DNA of 64,000 nt from an uncultured Barnesiella sp. (lineage in GTDB: Bacteria > Bacteroidota > Bacteroidia > Bacteroidales > Barnesiellaceae_A): NCBI GenBank assembly GCA_944321085.1, contig CALUJY010000003.1, positions 62,001 to 126,000 on the forward strand, written 5' to 3'. Below the pieces are notes generated by a model, which searched no databases, had not been told where the DNA came from, and saw only the letters and a program-made list of their open reading frames with translations. Both the position numbers and the translations under genes were made by a program. Shown one piece after another: positions 32,000-40,927 of the stretch (position 1 is its first letter; each line of letters begins with the position of its first letter).

Positions 32000-34594
32000 T
32001 TAATGCAATGTTCCGATAAGTACTTTTTTACCGTTTATAATATATATGCCTCTTGCAAGGTTATATAGGTCGTTTATATCGGCATTCAGGTTAATGAGTA
32101 TACCTTTTATATCATATATTGTATATCGGGTTTCTTTATCGGTGTACAGAGCCTCGATGCTTGATATAAACGAGCCATTTACTTCTATATCATGTGCCGG
32201 CATAGGGTCGCCTTCATGTATGGATGAAATCCATCCTCCGAATATCATACCTTCTTTTATGGGGTCATCTATAAAATATACAGGAGTGCCGTAAATTACA
32301 TATTCGTGGTAATATTCCTCATCATCAAGATAATAAATCACGCAATATTCGTTTATCTCGAACGAACCATAAATTACAACATCATGAGCAGGCATTGTTT
32401 CGGGAATTTCGCTCCATCCGACAAATGAGTATCCCTCTTTTATGGGATCATTTATCGGTGGAATGTTTGAACCATAAGCTACGGATTGGCAGGCAACAGT
32501 ATCGTTGTCGATAATATAAACAACGGTGTAAAGTTCTGCTTCAAACTTGGGGGTGAGGGTGGTGTCGGCACTCAGTGTAAGTTCTAGTGGATTTTCTGTC
32601 ACTCCGTTTGACCATGTTACGAAGCGATATCCTTCATCGGCTATGGCATGGAGTCTCAGCACAGTGCCTGCCTTATAGCGTCCCGGGGTTGCTTCTACGA
32701 TGCCATGCTCTGCATCACCTACTGTCAGAGTGTAGTAAGGAGTGCCGTATTCGACAGGTACTGTTATAGTCGTGTGCGTACTCATATTGATGCCGTTAAT
32801 ATTGCTCATCACTACATTGTCAAGGGTAACTGTTGTTGAAGTGGATGTAGTAGGGGAGAACGCGATGGTAAAAAGCGCTCCAGAATTTCCTTTTACTGTT
32901 TCGTTGCTTAACGAGTAAATAACAACTCGGTAGCTTCCATCACCCATTTGCGACAGCACTGTATTGTGTGCAGCTAACCTTTCGGTAACAGTGAGTTCCG
33001 TTTTCTCCTCCGAGGTGTTTATAAGCCCGTACAGATCAAGTTGTAGTGCCACTATTTCGGTATAGTTTTCCATACTTATGGTTACTAAGCAGTCGCCATT
33101 ATCGGTAGTTGTAACCTCTATTTGTAGGCTATTGGGTTCTATCACTGTGCCGTATATAGCAACATTCTTCATGCGCAGTTCTGGGTCGTTCGAGTAGAGT
33201 TGCATTGTAGTGGAGAATTCACCTGCAACTTGTGGGTTATATCTTACCTGAAGAGTGTCACTAGCACCGGCGGGTATGTTGAGCGGTAGCGGGGTGCACA
33301 TCTCGTACCCTTCTGATAGAAATACCGCCTGCTCTATGTTGAGGGGGGCGTACCCGATATTGTGCACTTCGTATTCAGTCGTCACATCGTCTGTTATAGG
33401 CTGGTTACCAAAGTCGATCGTATCATTGCTGCTCAACTGGGGGCTCTTTATCTCTACCGTTCCGCCACTTGTAGCCGATATCATGTTTTCCATTGCAATA
33501 TTGCTAAGTATTACGTTGTATGGCTCTATGCTGTATGTACCGCTCCTGCCGTCGAGTCGTAATTCTATTGAGAGTAGGTCACCTTCATTGCCTGCAAAGG
33601 CGGTGTTGTAAGGCGAGTAGACAAAGATTTGCAGCACTCCATTGTGGATTGTTGTCTCCACGTGGTGGTCGATACTGCGGTTGAGCAGCGTCGCGCTCCC
33701 TTCTACGTATGTTATTACTTCGGGTAACTTTACGTCGCATTGCATGGCCACAATGGGCTCCATGTTTTGCATCGAGAAGGTTAGCGTAACCGTTCCATCG
33801 CTTATCCCTGAAGCCGACGAGAGGTGTAATTCGTTCACCGAGAAAGGCTCGGCTGTTACTGTTGCCGTTTGGATGCCGTTTACGGCATTGCTTGTGATGT
33901 ATATGTTGCTGGTAAATTTGCCGCGTTGTGTGGGCGAGAATAGTACTTCTATGTGGTGGGTCTCTCCCGCTTCTATGGTGAAGGTATCCTCTTCAGCTGT
34001 CAGCCATTCGCTGTCGCTTGTTATCTCTGTTATCTGCAAGGGTAGGTTGCCGCTATTTTGCAAGGTCAGTGAGGCGTGGTGAGTATTGCAAATGGGAACC
34101 AATCCGTAGTCGATGTTTGGAGTGACAAGAGTCAGTTTGGGGGCGACAATGACAACTTCGCCGGTGTCGGTGTCAAGAGGCAATGCCTCACCGGCGGCAT
34201 TGCTCAGTAGCACTGTCGGGGTGAGTTTATAAGTACCGGGTTGGTATCCGAGGCGGAGTCGTAGAGAAAACAGTTTGCCTGAGTTGCCTTTGAAAGGGTG
34301 TTGCGCCAGGCTGTAAGCATAGATGCGTAGCTCTCCGTCTACCACTGCGGCGACAAGGCTGTGTCCGTCACTGCGTACCTCGTTAAGTTGGCAAGAGCCA
34401 TCGACATACGTGAGGTTAGAATCCAAGGCGATATGTGTCTCTATGGCTGTTGCCGCATCGTCGTTGTCGAGTTGCAGCGTTATCTCTACTTCGTTGCCAG
34501 GGCTTCCGCTAGCACTTGCAATTGTCAAGGTGTTGGCTGCAAACATGGCGTGCCACAGACATGTTATGCAAGATATCAGAAACAGTTTTTTCAT
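32000..34594 (-). CDS. Secreted multidomain protein with three cohesin-like domains and InlB-type repeats
   Basis: This 864-residue exported protein starts with a signal peptide (MKKLFLISCITCLWHAMFAA). Three related modules of about 130 residues begin NTLTIASASGSPGNEVEIT (about 21), NELHLSSASGISDGTVTLT (about 255) and NSLQIEVTTTDNGDCLVTI (about 490); each ends in a strand like PTVLLSNAAGE or NVVMSNINGIN, a pattern typical of cohesins. Between them lie two Ig-like modules (IDYGLVPICNTHHASLTLQNSG; IDFGNQPITDDVTTEYEVHN). Then come a bacterial repeat domain (TLTVGDAEHGIVEATPGRYK) and two Listeria-Bacteroides repeats (PPINDPIKEGYSFVGW). The last 40 residues (YTIYDIKGILIN...LARGIYIINGKKV) resemble a sorting tail. 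It follows the dockerin-bearing gene by 19 bases, so the two are likely one operon. Confidence 0.8.
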   Translation of the reverse strand: MKKLFLISCITCLWHAMFAANTLTIASASGSPGNEVEITLQLDNDDAATAIETHIALDSNLTYVDGSCQLNEVRSDGHSLVAAVVDGELRIYAYSLAQHPFKGNSGKLFSLRLRLGYQPGTYKLTPTVLLSNAAGEALPLDTDTGEVVIVAPKLTLVTPNIDYGLVPICNTHHASLTLQNSGNLPLQITEITSDSEWLTAEEDTFTIEAGETHHIEVLFSPTQRGKFTSNIYITSNAVNGIQTATVTAEPFSVNELHLSSASGISDGTVTLTFSMQNMEPIVAMQCDVKLPEVITYVEGSATLLNRSIDHHVETTIHNGVLQIFVYSPYNTAFAGNEGDLLSIELRLDGRSGTYSIEPYNVILSNIAMENMISATSGGTVEIKSPQLSSNDTIDFGNQPITDDVTTEYEVHNIGYAPLNIEQAVFLSEGYEMCTPLPLNIPAGASDTLQVRYNPQVAGEFSTTMQLYSNDPELRMKNVAIYGTVIEPNSLQIEVTTTDNGDCLVTISMENYTEIVALQLDLYGLINTSEEKTELTVTERLAAHNTVLSQMGDGSYRVVIYSLSNETVKGNSGALFTIAFSPTTSTSTTVTLDNVVMSNINGINMSTHTTITVPVEYGTPYYTLTVGDAEHGIVEATPGRYKAGTVLRLHAIADEGYRFVTWSNGVTENPLELTLSADTTLTPKFEAELYTVVYIIDNDTVACQSVAYGSNIPPINDPIKEGYSFVGWSEIPETMPAHDVVIYGSFEINEYCVIYYLDDEEYYHEYVIYGTPVYFIDDPIKEGMIFGGWISSIHEGDPMPAHDIEVNGSFISSIEALYTDKETRYTIYDIKGILINLNADINDLYNLARGIYIINGKKVLIGTLH

Positions 34595-34613
34595 TGTTGT
34601 ATTGTTACGGCGG

Positions 34614-37478
34614 TTATTTCATGTATATCAGCTTTGCAGTCTGTATTTTCACACCATCCACATAGAGTGTGGCAAGGTAGATGCCTTGCGGAAGTGATTC
34701 TTCGGGTTGCCATGTGTAACTGTGTTGTCCGTAACTTTCGTGTGAGCTGTGTTCGGTCACTATGCACCCCGAAATATTGGTTATGACTATGCGTGTATCG
34801 TGGGAACCTTCGCTACCTATCATGTATGCTATGCTCACCTCATGTCCAAAGGGATTGGGCGCGGGTAGACGCATTTGAGCTTGTTTAATTGCGCCTAAAC
34901 CACTTACGCCGCCGTCAATTGCTACGATGTTGTTACCGCGTGGATCGGAGAGGATAACCTCATCGACAGTTGCACCGCCGAGTTTCAACAAGGCGTGTTT
35001 TCCTGCCGGAATACAGTCTCCTTCCAAGGAGTAGGTCAGGTAGATATAGCCTCCATCAACAGTACTGCAAACACTCTCAAATCCGGCAAAGTTTGCCAGA
35101 GTCGTTACTGTTTCGCTGTTGGCGGTTTTTATCATGCTCTGTATGCCACCCAAGGCGATGGGTGAGTCGAGGTAGAGTGTGTCGCCGCTTATGCTGTATG
35201 TTGCACTTTGTTCCATTGAAGCTATTTGTGCGGCGGTTGTCGTATGTGGAGTAAGTATTATATTTATTGTACCTACTACGTCGAGAATGTTAATAACAAG
35301 GTCATTGTTTACATCGGCAGCTTCATAAATAAAAGGTTGTGGTTCTTGTCCTGTAAGATAACTTATTTCTGTTACCACGTCGGCAACATCTACTGTCATA
35401 CTTCCATTGGCATCGCCTTTGATAATTGTAGAATTATGATAGTTAACATCGCATTGTGCCGCATTAACTATTTCCCCGGTTTCTATGTCTATAAGTAAAG
35501 CTATTACCTGACAGTTGTCAGGTACGAATACATTTTCCGGTAGTTCTAGCTCACGATTGTATTGGTATGTTACTCCACATTGTACCTCTTTGGGTATACT
35601 ACCCTTTATGCCGGTTTGCACATTGTCGTATATGGCACGAGCCACTTTTTGATAATACATTTGTGCAGCAGGTATTGTGCTGGGTAAGTTTTCGTAACCA
35701 CCCATTGGGCCGTATGAGCCGCCCGAGTAATAGTTCGATTGATCGTAGTTGCTGTCGCCGGGTCTGTTGACGTCATTTTCTATAATAACCAATGCAAGCT
35801 GCATACCAATATCGTTACTTGATGTGGCAAATGTCGTAGAGGTTTGTGTATGCAGTTTTGTCTTGTTCTCGTCGGCCCATTCAGCGTAGATTGATATATC
35901 TGCCCATGCGGGTTTGTTTATGTGGGTGTTGTAGAAGGTGGGCATATATTGGGGGTCGCCTTTTGTGTTTGTGCTACGCATGCACATGTAGAAAGGATAG
36001 CCCGTGGTGTAAGCGCTGAGGTAATTCATATAACTATCTAGCTGCATGGGGTCTCCACCGTGTACAGCAATGCCGATGAAGTTGTCTGGGTAAAGTTCAT
36101 TCATTAGTTCCATATAATAGATACCCCTTACACAATATCCGCACCATGTACCTGTAAGCTCTTCAACGACAACTCGTTTGGTAGGTTGGTAAGCTTGAGT
36201 GAGGATGCAACCTTCTTCTTCTACGGTCTCTCCTTGATTGACGGTTACCGATACGGTGAAGTTCTGCGGTTCGCCGGGGGTGGGAGCGGGCAGTGATTCG
36301 TTGAAGATAAATGTATGTGTGGCGTTCGGTTCTACATTGAGACCTTCATAGGTACGCGAGGTGGAAAAGTCGCCGCAGGTGAGTGTAGCCGTATATTCGG
36401 TGATGGTGGTGGCTCCGCCTGCTGTAACGGTACCCGATAAGCGTTGTCCGGTAGAAGCATTATCTTGCAGACGTTCGTAGCTGAGGGCTATTTCGGCAAC
36501 CGGCGGTATACCTACAAAGATATCGTCGACGATAAGGAAATCTTTGGCCATTGATACATTGACGAAAGCGATGTATATTGTTTGTCCGGCATAAGCACTC
36601 AAATCATAGCTGTATTTGGCTACGTTGGAACGGATAGACAAATTTTCTGCCAGTACGTCCGTGAAGTCAGCTGTCTCGACACCGGTAGTGGAAACAAGTA
36701 CATTCAGTTTGCCTATCTTGGTAGATGTACTGAGGGAGTATGTTTGTGACTTGAATGTCAATGTCTGCCCTTCACCTACGACGATAGCCGGTGTGATGAG
36801 CCAGTCTTCTGCCAAACCTATGGGAGTGTACGAAGAGTTACTTACGGCAGCAGGATTGTGATTGATTTCTATTACTTGCCATGCAATGCCCGGAGCAAAG
36901 CCATATTGTTGGGCAGCACTTGTGGGGGTTCTGCCGTCGATGTCGTATGTGGTGAAACCTTCTAGAGCATCAGAAAAATTGCATTCAAAGGCTGGTGTAG
37001 ATTCTGTTTCACCTGATAAATAAGCCGGATAGTCGTATGTTACAGTTACGGTTTGTCTATCGTATCCTGTTTCATCATTGATGTTGATTATTGTATATTG
37101 TGCAATGGCTTTCGATGTTTCACCATTAGGTATGAATTGTGTGTGGAAATCGGTTGTTTCACCCCCTGCTGGCACAGTGATTACGCTGGTTTCTGTTGCA
37201 GTAGGAGCATAGCAAGAGCTTCCTACGCAGAGGGCTAAAAAGCTGTTGTCTTCATTGGAGATTACGCTGGTTTGTATGACGATGTTTACATCGTGGTCGG
37301 TCATGTTGCGCAAGGTAGGCGCCCATTCCATTTGTCCCATTATTTCGTCATATTCATACAGCCTTATGTTGGCGTCGTTTTCAATAATTTCGCCGTTTTG
37401 TACGAAACGCACCGATTGCGCTTGCATGTATCCTATGGCGCAAAGGGCAATCGATGCCAAAAGTAATGTTCTCTTCAT
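34614..37478 (-). CDS. Secreted Omp28-type thioredoxin-fold protein with dockerin and C-terminal sorting tail
   Basis: This 954-residue exported protein has a signal peptide (MKRTLLLASIALCAIGYMQA), strand-rich modules including a jelly-roll-like domain (about 165-325, GRTPTSAAQQYGFAPGIAWQVIE...DFLIVDDIFVG), and an Omp28-like thioredoxin fold with CxxC motif Cys446-Gly-Tyr-Cys449 in VEELTGTWCGYCVRG. A dockerin follows: two calcium-loop repeats, D689-x-N-x-S-x3-D-x2-D700 and D722-x-N-x-D-x3-N-x2-D733. The C-terminus (APNPFGHEVSIAYMI...LPQGIYLATLYVDGVKIQTAKLIYMK) is a type A sorting-domain-like tail. It is first in the operon with the cohesin-like protein, suggesting that they bind each other outside the cell. 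Confidence 0.82.
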   Translation of the reverse strand: MKRTLLLASIALCAIGYMQAQSVRFVQNGEIIENDANIRLYEYDEIMGQMEWAPTLRNMTDHDVNIVIQTSVISNEDNSFLALCVGSSCYAPTATETSVITVPAGGETTDFHTQFIPNGETSKAIAQYTIININDETGYDRQTVTVTYDYPAYLSGETESTPAFECNFSDALEGFTTYDIDGRTPTSAAQQYGFAPGIAWQVIEINHNPAAVSNSSYTPIGLAEDWLITPAIVVGEGQTLTFKSQTYSLSTSTKIGKLNVLVSTTGVETADFTDVLAENLSIRSNVAKYSYDLSAYAGQTIYIAFVNVSMAKDFLIVDDIFVGIPPVAEIALSYERLQDNASTGQRLSGTVTAGGATTITEYTATLTCGDFSTSRTYEGLNVEPNATHTFIFNESLPAPTPGEPQNFTVSVTVNQGETVEEEGCILTQAYQPTKRVVVEELTGTWCGYCVRGIYYMELMNELYPDNFIGIAVHGGDPMQLDSYMNYLSAYTTGYPFYMCMRSTNTKGDPQYMPTFYNTHINKPAWADISIYAEWADENKTKLHTQTSTTFATSSNDIGMQLALVIIENDVNRPGDSNYDQSNYYSGGSYGPMGGYENLPSTIPAAQMYYQKVARAIYDNVQTGIKGSIPKEVQCGVTYQYNRELELPENVFVPDNCQVIALLIDIETGEIVNAAQCDVNYHNSTIIKGDANGSMTVDVADVVTEISYLTGQEPQPFIYEAADVNNDLVINILDVVGTINIILTPHTTTAAQIASMEQSATYSISGDTLYLDSPIALGGIQSMIKTANSETVTTLANFAGFESVCSTVDGGYIYLTYSLEGDCIPAGKHALLKLGGATVDEVILSDPRGNNIVAIDGGVSGLGAIKQAQMRLPAPNPFGHEVSIAYMIGSEGSHDTRIVITNISGCIVTEHSSHESYGQHSYTWQPEESLPQGIYLATLYVDGVKIQTAKLIYMK

Positions 37479-37814
37479 ATTTGTATCCTTTCTTTTATTA
37501 GGGGTGGGTATTTATTCTATTGTTTGTTCGGGTATTTCTGTGCATTCGTTGCATTGCAGAACGACGTGGTTGCCGCTATTTTCGCAGGCAAAAGCTATGA
37601 TGTGGCAGTTGTTGGTTTTTATTCTGCAGATATTCCCTTATGGAACTGTTATTGGCAGAATTGTCGTAAAAGTTCTGAATGTTTCCATGTCGAAAGTGGA
37701 TTATATGCTTGATGAATTGTCTGTTTAATTGATTGATTTTTAATTTATATTGTATTTTACGTAAGATTGTCGTAGAATAAAAGAATATTAGGCCATAAAA
37801 AAACTGTGAAAAAA
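37479..37814. other. AT-rich intergenic stretch before tRNA-Asp, no gene seen
   Basis: About 340 bases separate the Omp28-dockerin gene from the tRNA promoter. No TAnnTTTG box for the leftward operon was found in it, although its promoter should be here. Short frames in it lack conserved features. Confidence 0.5.
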
Positions 37815-37846
37815 TTTGCATACTATATATATTCATTATATTTTTG
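37815..37846 (+). promoter_or_regulatory. Promoter of tRNA-Asp
   Basis: TTTG (37815-37818), a 20-base spacer and TATTTTTG (37839-37846) match the complete Bacteroidota promoter pattern. Transcription would start a few bases later, shortly before the mature tRNA 5' end at 37865. Confidence 0.8.
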
Positions 37847-37864
37847 CACCGCATAACCAAAAAA

Positions 37865-37938
37865 GGTGCGTTAGTTCAGCTGGTTAGAATACATGCCTGT
37901 CACGCATGGGGTCACGGGTTCGAGTCCCGTACGCACCG
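37865..37938 (+). tRNA. tRNA-Asp (anticodon GTC)
   Basis: The 74 bases fold into a standard cloverleaf. The acceptor stem is GGTGCGT paired with ACGCACC, discriminator base G. The D stem is GTTC/GAAT with the AGCTGGTTA loop. The anticodon stem is CATGC/GCATG, with loop CTGTCAC reading GTC. The T stem is ACGGG/CCCGT, with loop TTCGAGT. CCA is not encoded. The identity GTC with discriminator G fits aspartate. Confidence 0.97.
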
Positions 37939-37949
37939 CAAAGTAATAG

Positions 37950-37990
37950 GCGGCTTTGGAATGGAAAACTCCAAGGTCGCTTTTCTATTT
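37950..37990 (+). terminator. Terminator after tRNA-Asp
   Basis: Arms GCGGCTTTGGA (37950-37960) and TCCAAGGTCGC (37970-37980) pair over 11 positions with two G-U pairs and a 9-base loop, followed by TTTTCTATTT. Confidence 0.8.
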
Positions 37991-38510
37991 GTTGCCATAG
38001 AACCAACCTTTTATATGACACGCTATGGTGTGTAATAAAGTGTTCTCTATTATATGTGGCATAATTGATTTTTGTATTATGAGTGTAGTTGTCCGCAGTC
38101 ATGGTATTTATAGCTTCCTTTTCCCCTTTATTCTGATAGTGTATTTTTGTTAAAAGTCATACGAATCCAATTACAAATATATGGAAAATATTGTAATTTA
38201 ATGCTTTGTGATATAATGTTTTTTTTGTGTTATAAAGCAGTTGTTAAATTCGATTGTTTAGTGTGTAATGGTTTATATACTGATTTGTAATTTCTAGTTT
38301 AAAAAGTTAAAAATATTTATAAATACTAATATATAACAATATAAAATAGATATATTTTGTGTTCGTTTATCAACAAAGCCTTGTATGTCTTAATATATAA
38401 ATAATTTATGTTTCTATTTTATAATAGAGTGGGTCTTGTAGCTTCGTTTTTATGGTGTGCGACGCTATAATTGGTTATTGAATTTTATTATGTTGTTTCC
38501 GTATATGCCA
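37991..38510. other. Strongly AT-rich gene-free stretch downstream of tRNA-Asp
   Basis: About 520 bases between the tRNA terminator and the hairpin after rho hold no convincing gene. The composition is strikingly AT-rich compared with flanking genes, most clearly at 38150-38440. No second tRNA, tRNA 3'-end duplication or transposase remnant was found. Confidence 0.6.
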
Positions 38511-38541
38511 CGGGGCTGCACAATATATTGTTGCAGCCCCG
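38511..38541 (-). terminator. GC-rich hairpin 3' of rho
   Basis: Arms CGGGGCTGCA (38511-38520) and TGCAGCCCCG (38532-38541) form a 10-bp stem. No U-tract follows on either strand, so it is either a poor intrinsic terminator or a 3'-end stabilising structure. It is about 72 bases past the rho stop codon. Confidence 0.5.
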
Positions 38542-38613
38542 TAGAGTATGGTGTGACGTTTGTGTCGGTTATGCTCTTTTGGAAAGAGTATGTGAAGATA
38601 CCTCCCTGTTTTG

Positions 38614-40722
38614 TCAGTCGTTCATAGAGAGTAGGAATTCCTCGTTGCTCGATGTGCGTTCGAGGCGGTCTTTGAGAAATTCCATAGCCTCTACCGAGTT
38701 CATGTCGGCAAGGTAACGGCGCAAAATCCACATGCGGTTGAGGGTCTCTTTGTCGAGCAGTAGGTCGTCGCGGCGTGTGCTGGATGCATTGATGTCGACG
38801 GCGGGGAAGATACGCTTGTTAGAGAGCTTGCGGTCTAATTGCAATTCCATGTTACCCGTACCCTTGAATTCCTCGAAGATTACTTCGTCCATCTTGGAAC
38901 CCGTATCTATAAGGGCGGTGGCTATGATGGTGAGGCTGCCGCCATTCTCTATGTTGCGTGCTGCACCGAAGAAGCGTTTGGGTTTGTGCAGGGCATTGGC
39001 GTCGACACCTCCCGAGAGCACTTTACCCGATGCCGGCGACACGGTGTTGTAGGCGCGGGCAAGGCGGGTGATAGAGTCTAAAAGGATGACTACGTCGTGG
39101 CCGCACTCTACCATACGTTTGGCTTTTTCGAGCACGATATTGGTAACTTTTACGTGGCGCTCAGCGGGCTCGTCGAAGGTCGATGAGATGACCTCGGCTT
39201 TCACGCTGCGAGCCATGTCGGTAACCTCCTCGGGACGTTCGTCGATGAGCAGTATTATCATGTACACCTCGGGGTGATTTTCCGATATGGCGTTGGCAAT
39301 ATCTTTCAGAATTACGGTTTTACCGGTTTTAGGTTGTGCTACGATGAGGCCGCGTTGTCCTTTGCCTATGGGCGAGAACATGTCGACTACGCGGGTGGAG
39401 AGGTTGCACGATTTACCGCTTGTGAGGTCGAATTTCTCGTTGGGGAAGAGCGGTGTAAGGTGGTCGAACGGTACGCGGTCGCGTACGAACTCGGGCGAGC
39501 GTCCGTTGATGCGATCTACCTTGGCCAGCGGGAAGTATTTTTCGCCCTCTTTGGGGGGACGGATAGGTCCTTCTACCACGTCGCCTGTTTTAAGTCCGAA
39601 TAGTTTTATTTGCGATTGCGACACGTATATGTCGTCGGGCGAGGTGAGGTAGTTGTAGTCGGGTGAACGGAGGAAGCCGTACCCGTCGGGCATCATTTCC
39701 AATACGCCCGATCCCATGAGTATTCCTTCGAAGTCGAAGGGGCGTTCTGCGGGGTTATTACGCTGCTCGTCGGCTGCTTTGGCGTTGTTTCCGGCGTTTG
39801 CGTTGTTATTATTATTATTATTGTTGTTGTTATTGTTGCGTTTGTTTTCTTTGTTACCGGCTGCCGGCGTTATTTGTTGGGTGAATACGTGCCCGTTTTT
39901 GTCGCGCGAGATGAAGCGTGTTGCCTTGGGGAAGAATGCCGAAAGTCCGGGTGAAGCGGGGAGCTCTTTCTCTTCTTCTTGGGCGGCCGGGACAGGCTCG
40001 TCATAGTCGTCCTCCTCTAAGTCTTGCGGTACAAGTTGTTGAGGTTCTTGCTGTTCTTGCATGGGGGGTAAGAGCGGCTCGTTGATGTTTGTGACAGCTT
40101 CGGTCTCTTTTTTAGCAGTTTGTTTTTTCCCTGTCTTTCCGTTGTTTTGAGGTACAGGGGCTTGTATAGGCTCTTGCTCTGCTATGGCTGGTTCTGTTTT
40201 GTCGTCTTGCGAAATAGCATTTGACTCGGAATGAATCGACGAGAACAGTTCGTCTACCGACTCTAAGAGGGCAGGGTGGCTTGCCGGGAGCGAGGTTTGT
40301 TCGTTTTCTTGCGGCGCATCGGTCTTTGCGCTTTCGGCTTGGGTTTGTTTCTTTTTGCGACCCGGTTTGTTTTTGCGAGGAGCGGGTTCAGCCTTTTCGC
40401 TGTCGTTGTTGTCGATAGAGGCGTCTTCGGCCGGTGAGGCGGTCTTGCTGTCGTTTGCAACGATTTCTTCTTCTTTTATGTCTTGTGCAGGGGCATCGTC
40501 GGCCTTAGAGTTGTCGGCCTTGGCCGTACGTGTTCTTTTTTTCTTTTTTTTGCCTTCGTTGTTCTGGGCCGAGACTTTGCTTGCCGATATAGCCTGTTCG
40601 TCGAGAATAGTATATACCAAATCCTCGGCTTGTGTATTATTATTTACTTGGATGCCTAATTGTGTGGCAATTTCTTTTAGTTCAGGTAAGGTTTTTGATT
40701 TAAGTTCAAAAATGTTGTACAT
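38614..40722 (-). CDS. rho: Transcription termination factor Rho with long disordered insert
   Basis: Rho is the hexameric RNA-dependent ATPase that ends transcription. The 702-residue protein has the Rho N-terminal helical domain (residues 1-45, [19 protein letters not shown]), then an insert of about 290 residues rich in Lys, Glu, Gln, Pro and Asn, including twelve consecutive Asn at 296-307. The cold-shock RNA-binding domain follows (about 335-410, [15 protein letters not shown]), then the ATPase with Walker [10 protein letters not shown], Walker [17 protein letters not shown], and Q/R-loop region [17 protein letters not shown]. Enteric Rho is about 419 residues. A long insert is known from Bacteroides, where it has been linked to phase separation. 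The gene is monocistronic. Confidence 0.98.
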   Translation of the reverse strand: MYNIFELKSKTLPELKEIATQLGIQVNNNTQAEDLVYTILDEQAISASKVSAQNNEGKKKKKRTRTAKADNSKADDAPAQDIKEEEIVANDSKTASPAEDASIDNNDSEKAEPAPRKNKPGRKKKQTQAESAKTDAPQENEQTSLPASHPALLESVDELFSSIHSESNAISQDDKTEPAIAEQEPIQAPVPQNNGKTGKKQTAKKETEAVTNINEPLLPPMQEQQEPQQLVPQDLEEDDYDEPVPAAQEEEKELPASPGLSAFFPKATRFISRDKNGHVFTQQITPAAGNKENKRNNNNNNNNNNNNANAGNNAKAADEQRNNPAERPFDFEGILMGSGVLEMMPDGYGFLRSPDYNYLTSPDDIYVSQSQIKLFGLKTGDVVEGPIRPPKEGEKYFPLAKVDRINGRSPEFVRDRVPFDHLTPLFPNEKFDLTSGKSCNLSTRVVDMFSPIGKGQRGLIVAQPKTGKTVILKDIANAISENHPEVYMIILLIDERPEEVTDMARSVKAEVISSTFDEPAERHVKVTNIVLEKAKRMVECGHDVVILLDSITRLARAYNTVSPASGKVLSGGVDANALHKPKRFFGAARNIENGGSLTIIATALIDTGSKMDEVIFEEFKGTGNMELQLDRKLSNKRIFPAVDINASSTRRDDLLLDKETLNRMWILRRYLADMNSVEAMEFLKDRLERTSSNEEFLLSMND

Positions 40723-40863
40723 CGAGTGCTCGTAATTTGATTATAACGAAAAAATGACAATCTCAGCTACGGATTGCAATTTGTTCTAATTTTGTAAATG
40801 GAAATATGTGGAAAATGAATTAAAAGAGAAAAAGAATTACAATTATCTCTTTCGTTTATGTGG

Positions 40864-40871
40864 CAAATATA
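40864..40871 (-). promoter_or_regulatory. Putative -7 box of rho
   Basis: Minus-strand TATATTTG fits TAnnTTTG about 140 bases before the rho ATG; no -33 element is seen. It would give a long 5' leader, as expected if rho is autoregulated. Confidence 0.35.
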
Positions 40872-40927
40872 CGGTTAATTTTATTAAGAAAGGGCTTTTG
40901 TAGGTGCCGTGGAATGCTGTTTTAACA

